The notes beneath the pieces are model-generated. The model did no database searches and was not told where the DNA came from. It was given only the letters and a program-made list of their open reading frames with translations. The position numbers and the translations under genes are program-made. From Phenylobacterium sp. NIBR 498073 (lineage in GTDB: Bacteria > Pseudomonadota > Alphaproteobacteria > Caulobacterales > Caulobacteraceae), in NCBI RefSeq assembly GCF_027286305.1, contig NZ_CP114599.1:248001-312000 (forward strand): DNA of 64,000 bases, written 5' to 3'. This document shows positions 63,994 to 64,000 of this stretch, one piece after another (positions within the stretch are counted from its first letter, which is position 1; each line of letters starts with the position of its first letter).

Positions 63994-64000
63994 GGCGACA

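Overview
The window is a GC-rich, gene-dense chromosome segment with about 65 supported protein genes and one tRNA. It looks like an alphaproteobacterium of the Caulobacterales (Caulobacter/Phenylobacterium type). This rests on the chvI-chvG-hprK-EIIA-HPr order, a TonB-dependent receptor, zf-CHCC, DUF6481 and DUF3617 proteins, and intergenic hairpins that carry GANTC (CcrM-type) sites. The assignment is inferred; no rRNA gene is present to fix it. I see no prophage, insertion sequence or CRISPR array.

Region 0-13 kb has a strong sulfur theme. A BigR-type two-cysteine ArsR repressor faces a Blh-type persulfide dioxygenase and overlaps a rhodanese-DUF2892 protein, followed by a TauE/SafE exporter: a sulfide/persulfide detoxification unit. 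Next comes a divergent sulfonate/sulfate-ester scavenging locus: ssuD on one side, and a TonB receptor, an MFS carrier and a TauD/AtsK dioxygenase on the other. Two inverted palindromic boxes lie between them. S-adenosylhomocysteine hydrolase follows with a SahR-like operator, then a CYTH-CHAD protein and bioB.

Region 13-27 kb holds an ABC-2 exporter pair, a DUF937-OmpA envelope protein, and the nitrogen/carbon-type PTS branch (HPr, EIIA, short HprK) joined to the ChvG-ChvI envelope-stress two-component system. It then holds asd, a 2-hydroxyacid dehydrogenase broken by a single amber codon beside a MarR repressor, a MarR-GNAT fusion with its own palindrome, and an arylsulfatase-like gene.

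Region 27-45 kb contains a tightly overlapping leucine operon in which leuC, leuD and leuB are interleaved with a membrane protein, a VOC protein, a secreted protein and an ABM-domain enzyme. It also contains a LysR regulator, polA, an MHYT hybrid histidine kinase, an ABC ATPase without a permease, and tRNA-Arg(CCG).

Region 45-64 kb is more accessory. It includes a zinc-ribbon membrane protein after the tRNA, a PNPOx-GAF regulator pair, a secreted operon built around a 977-residue zinc-phospholipase-C-like fusion, and a KdpDE-like pair without a Kdp pump. At the end lies a molybdenum hydroxylase (iorAB) locus controlled by a membrane LytTR protein and a LuxR-type protein. There the iorA promoter and first codons are duplicated, so that one copy lies ahead of luxR and one ahead of iorAB. 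This duplicated-promoter circuit is the most unusual arrangement I found. The sulfonate boxes and a dispersed 99-bp intergenic repeat that sits next to the leuC start come next.
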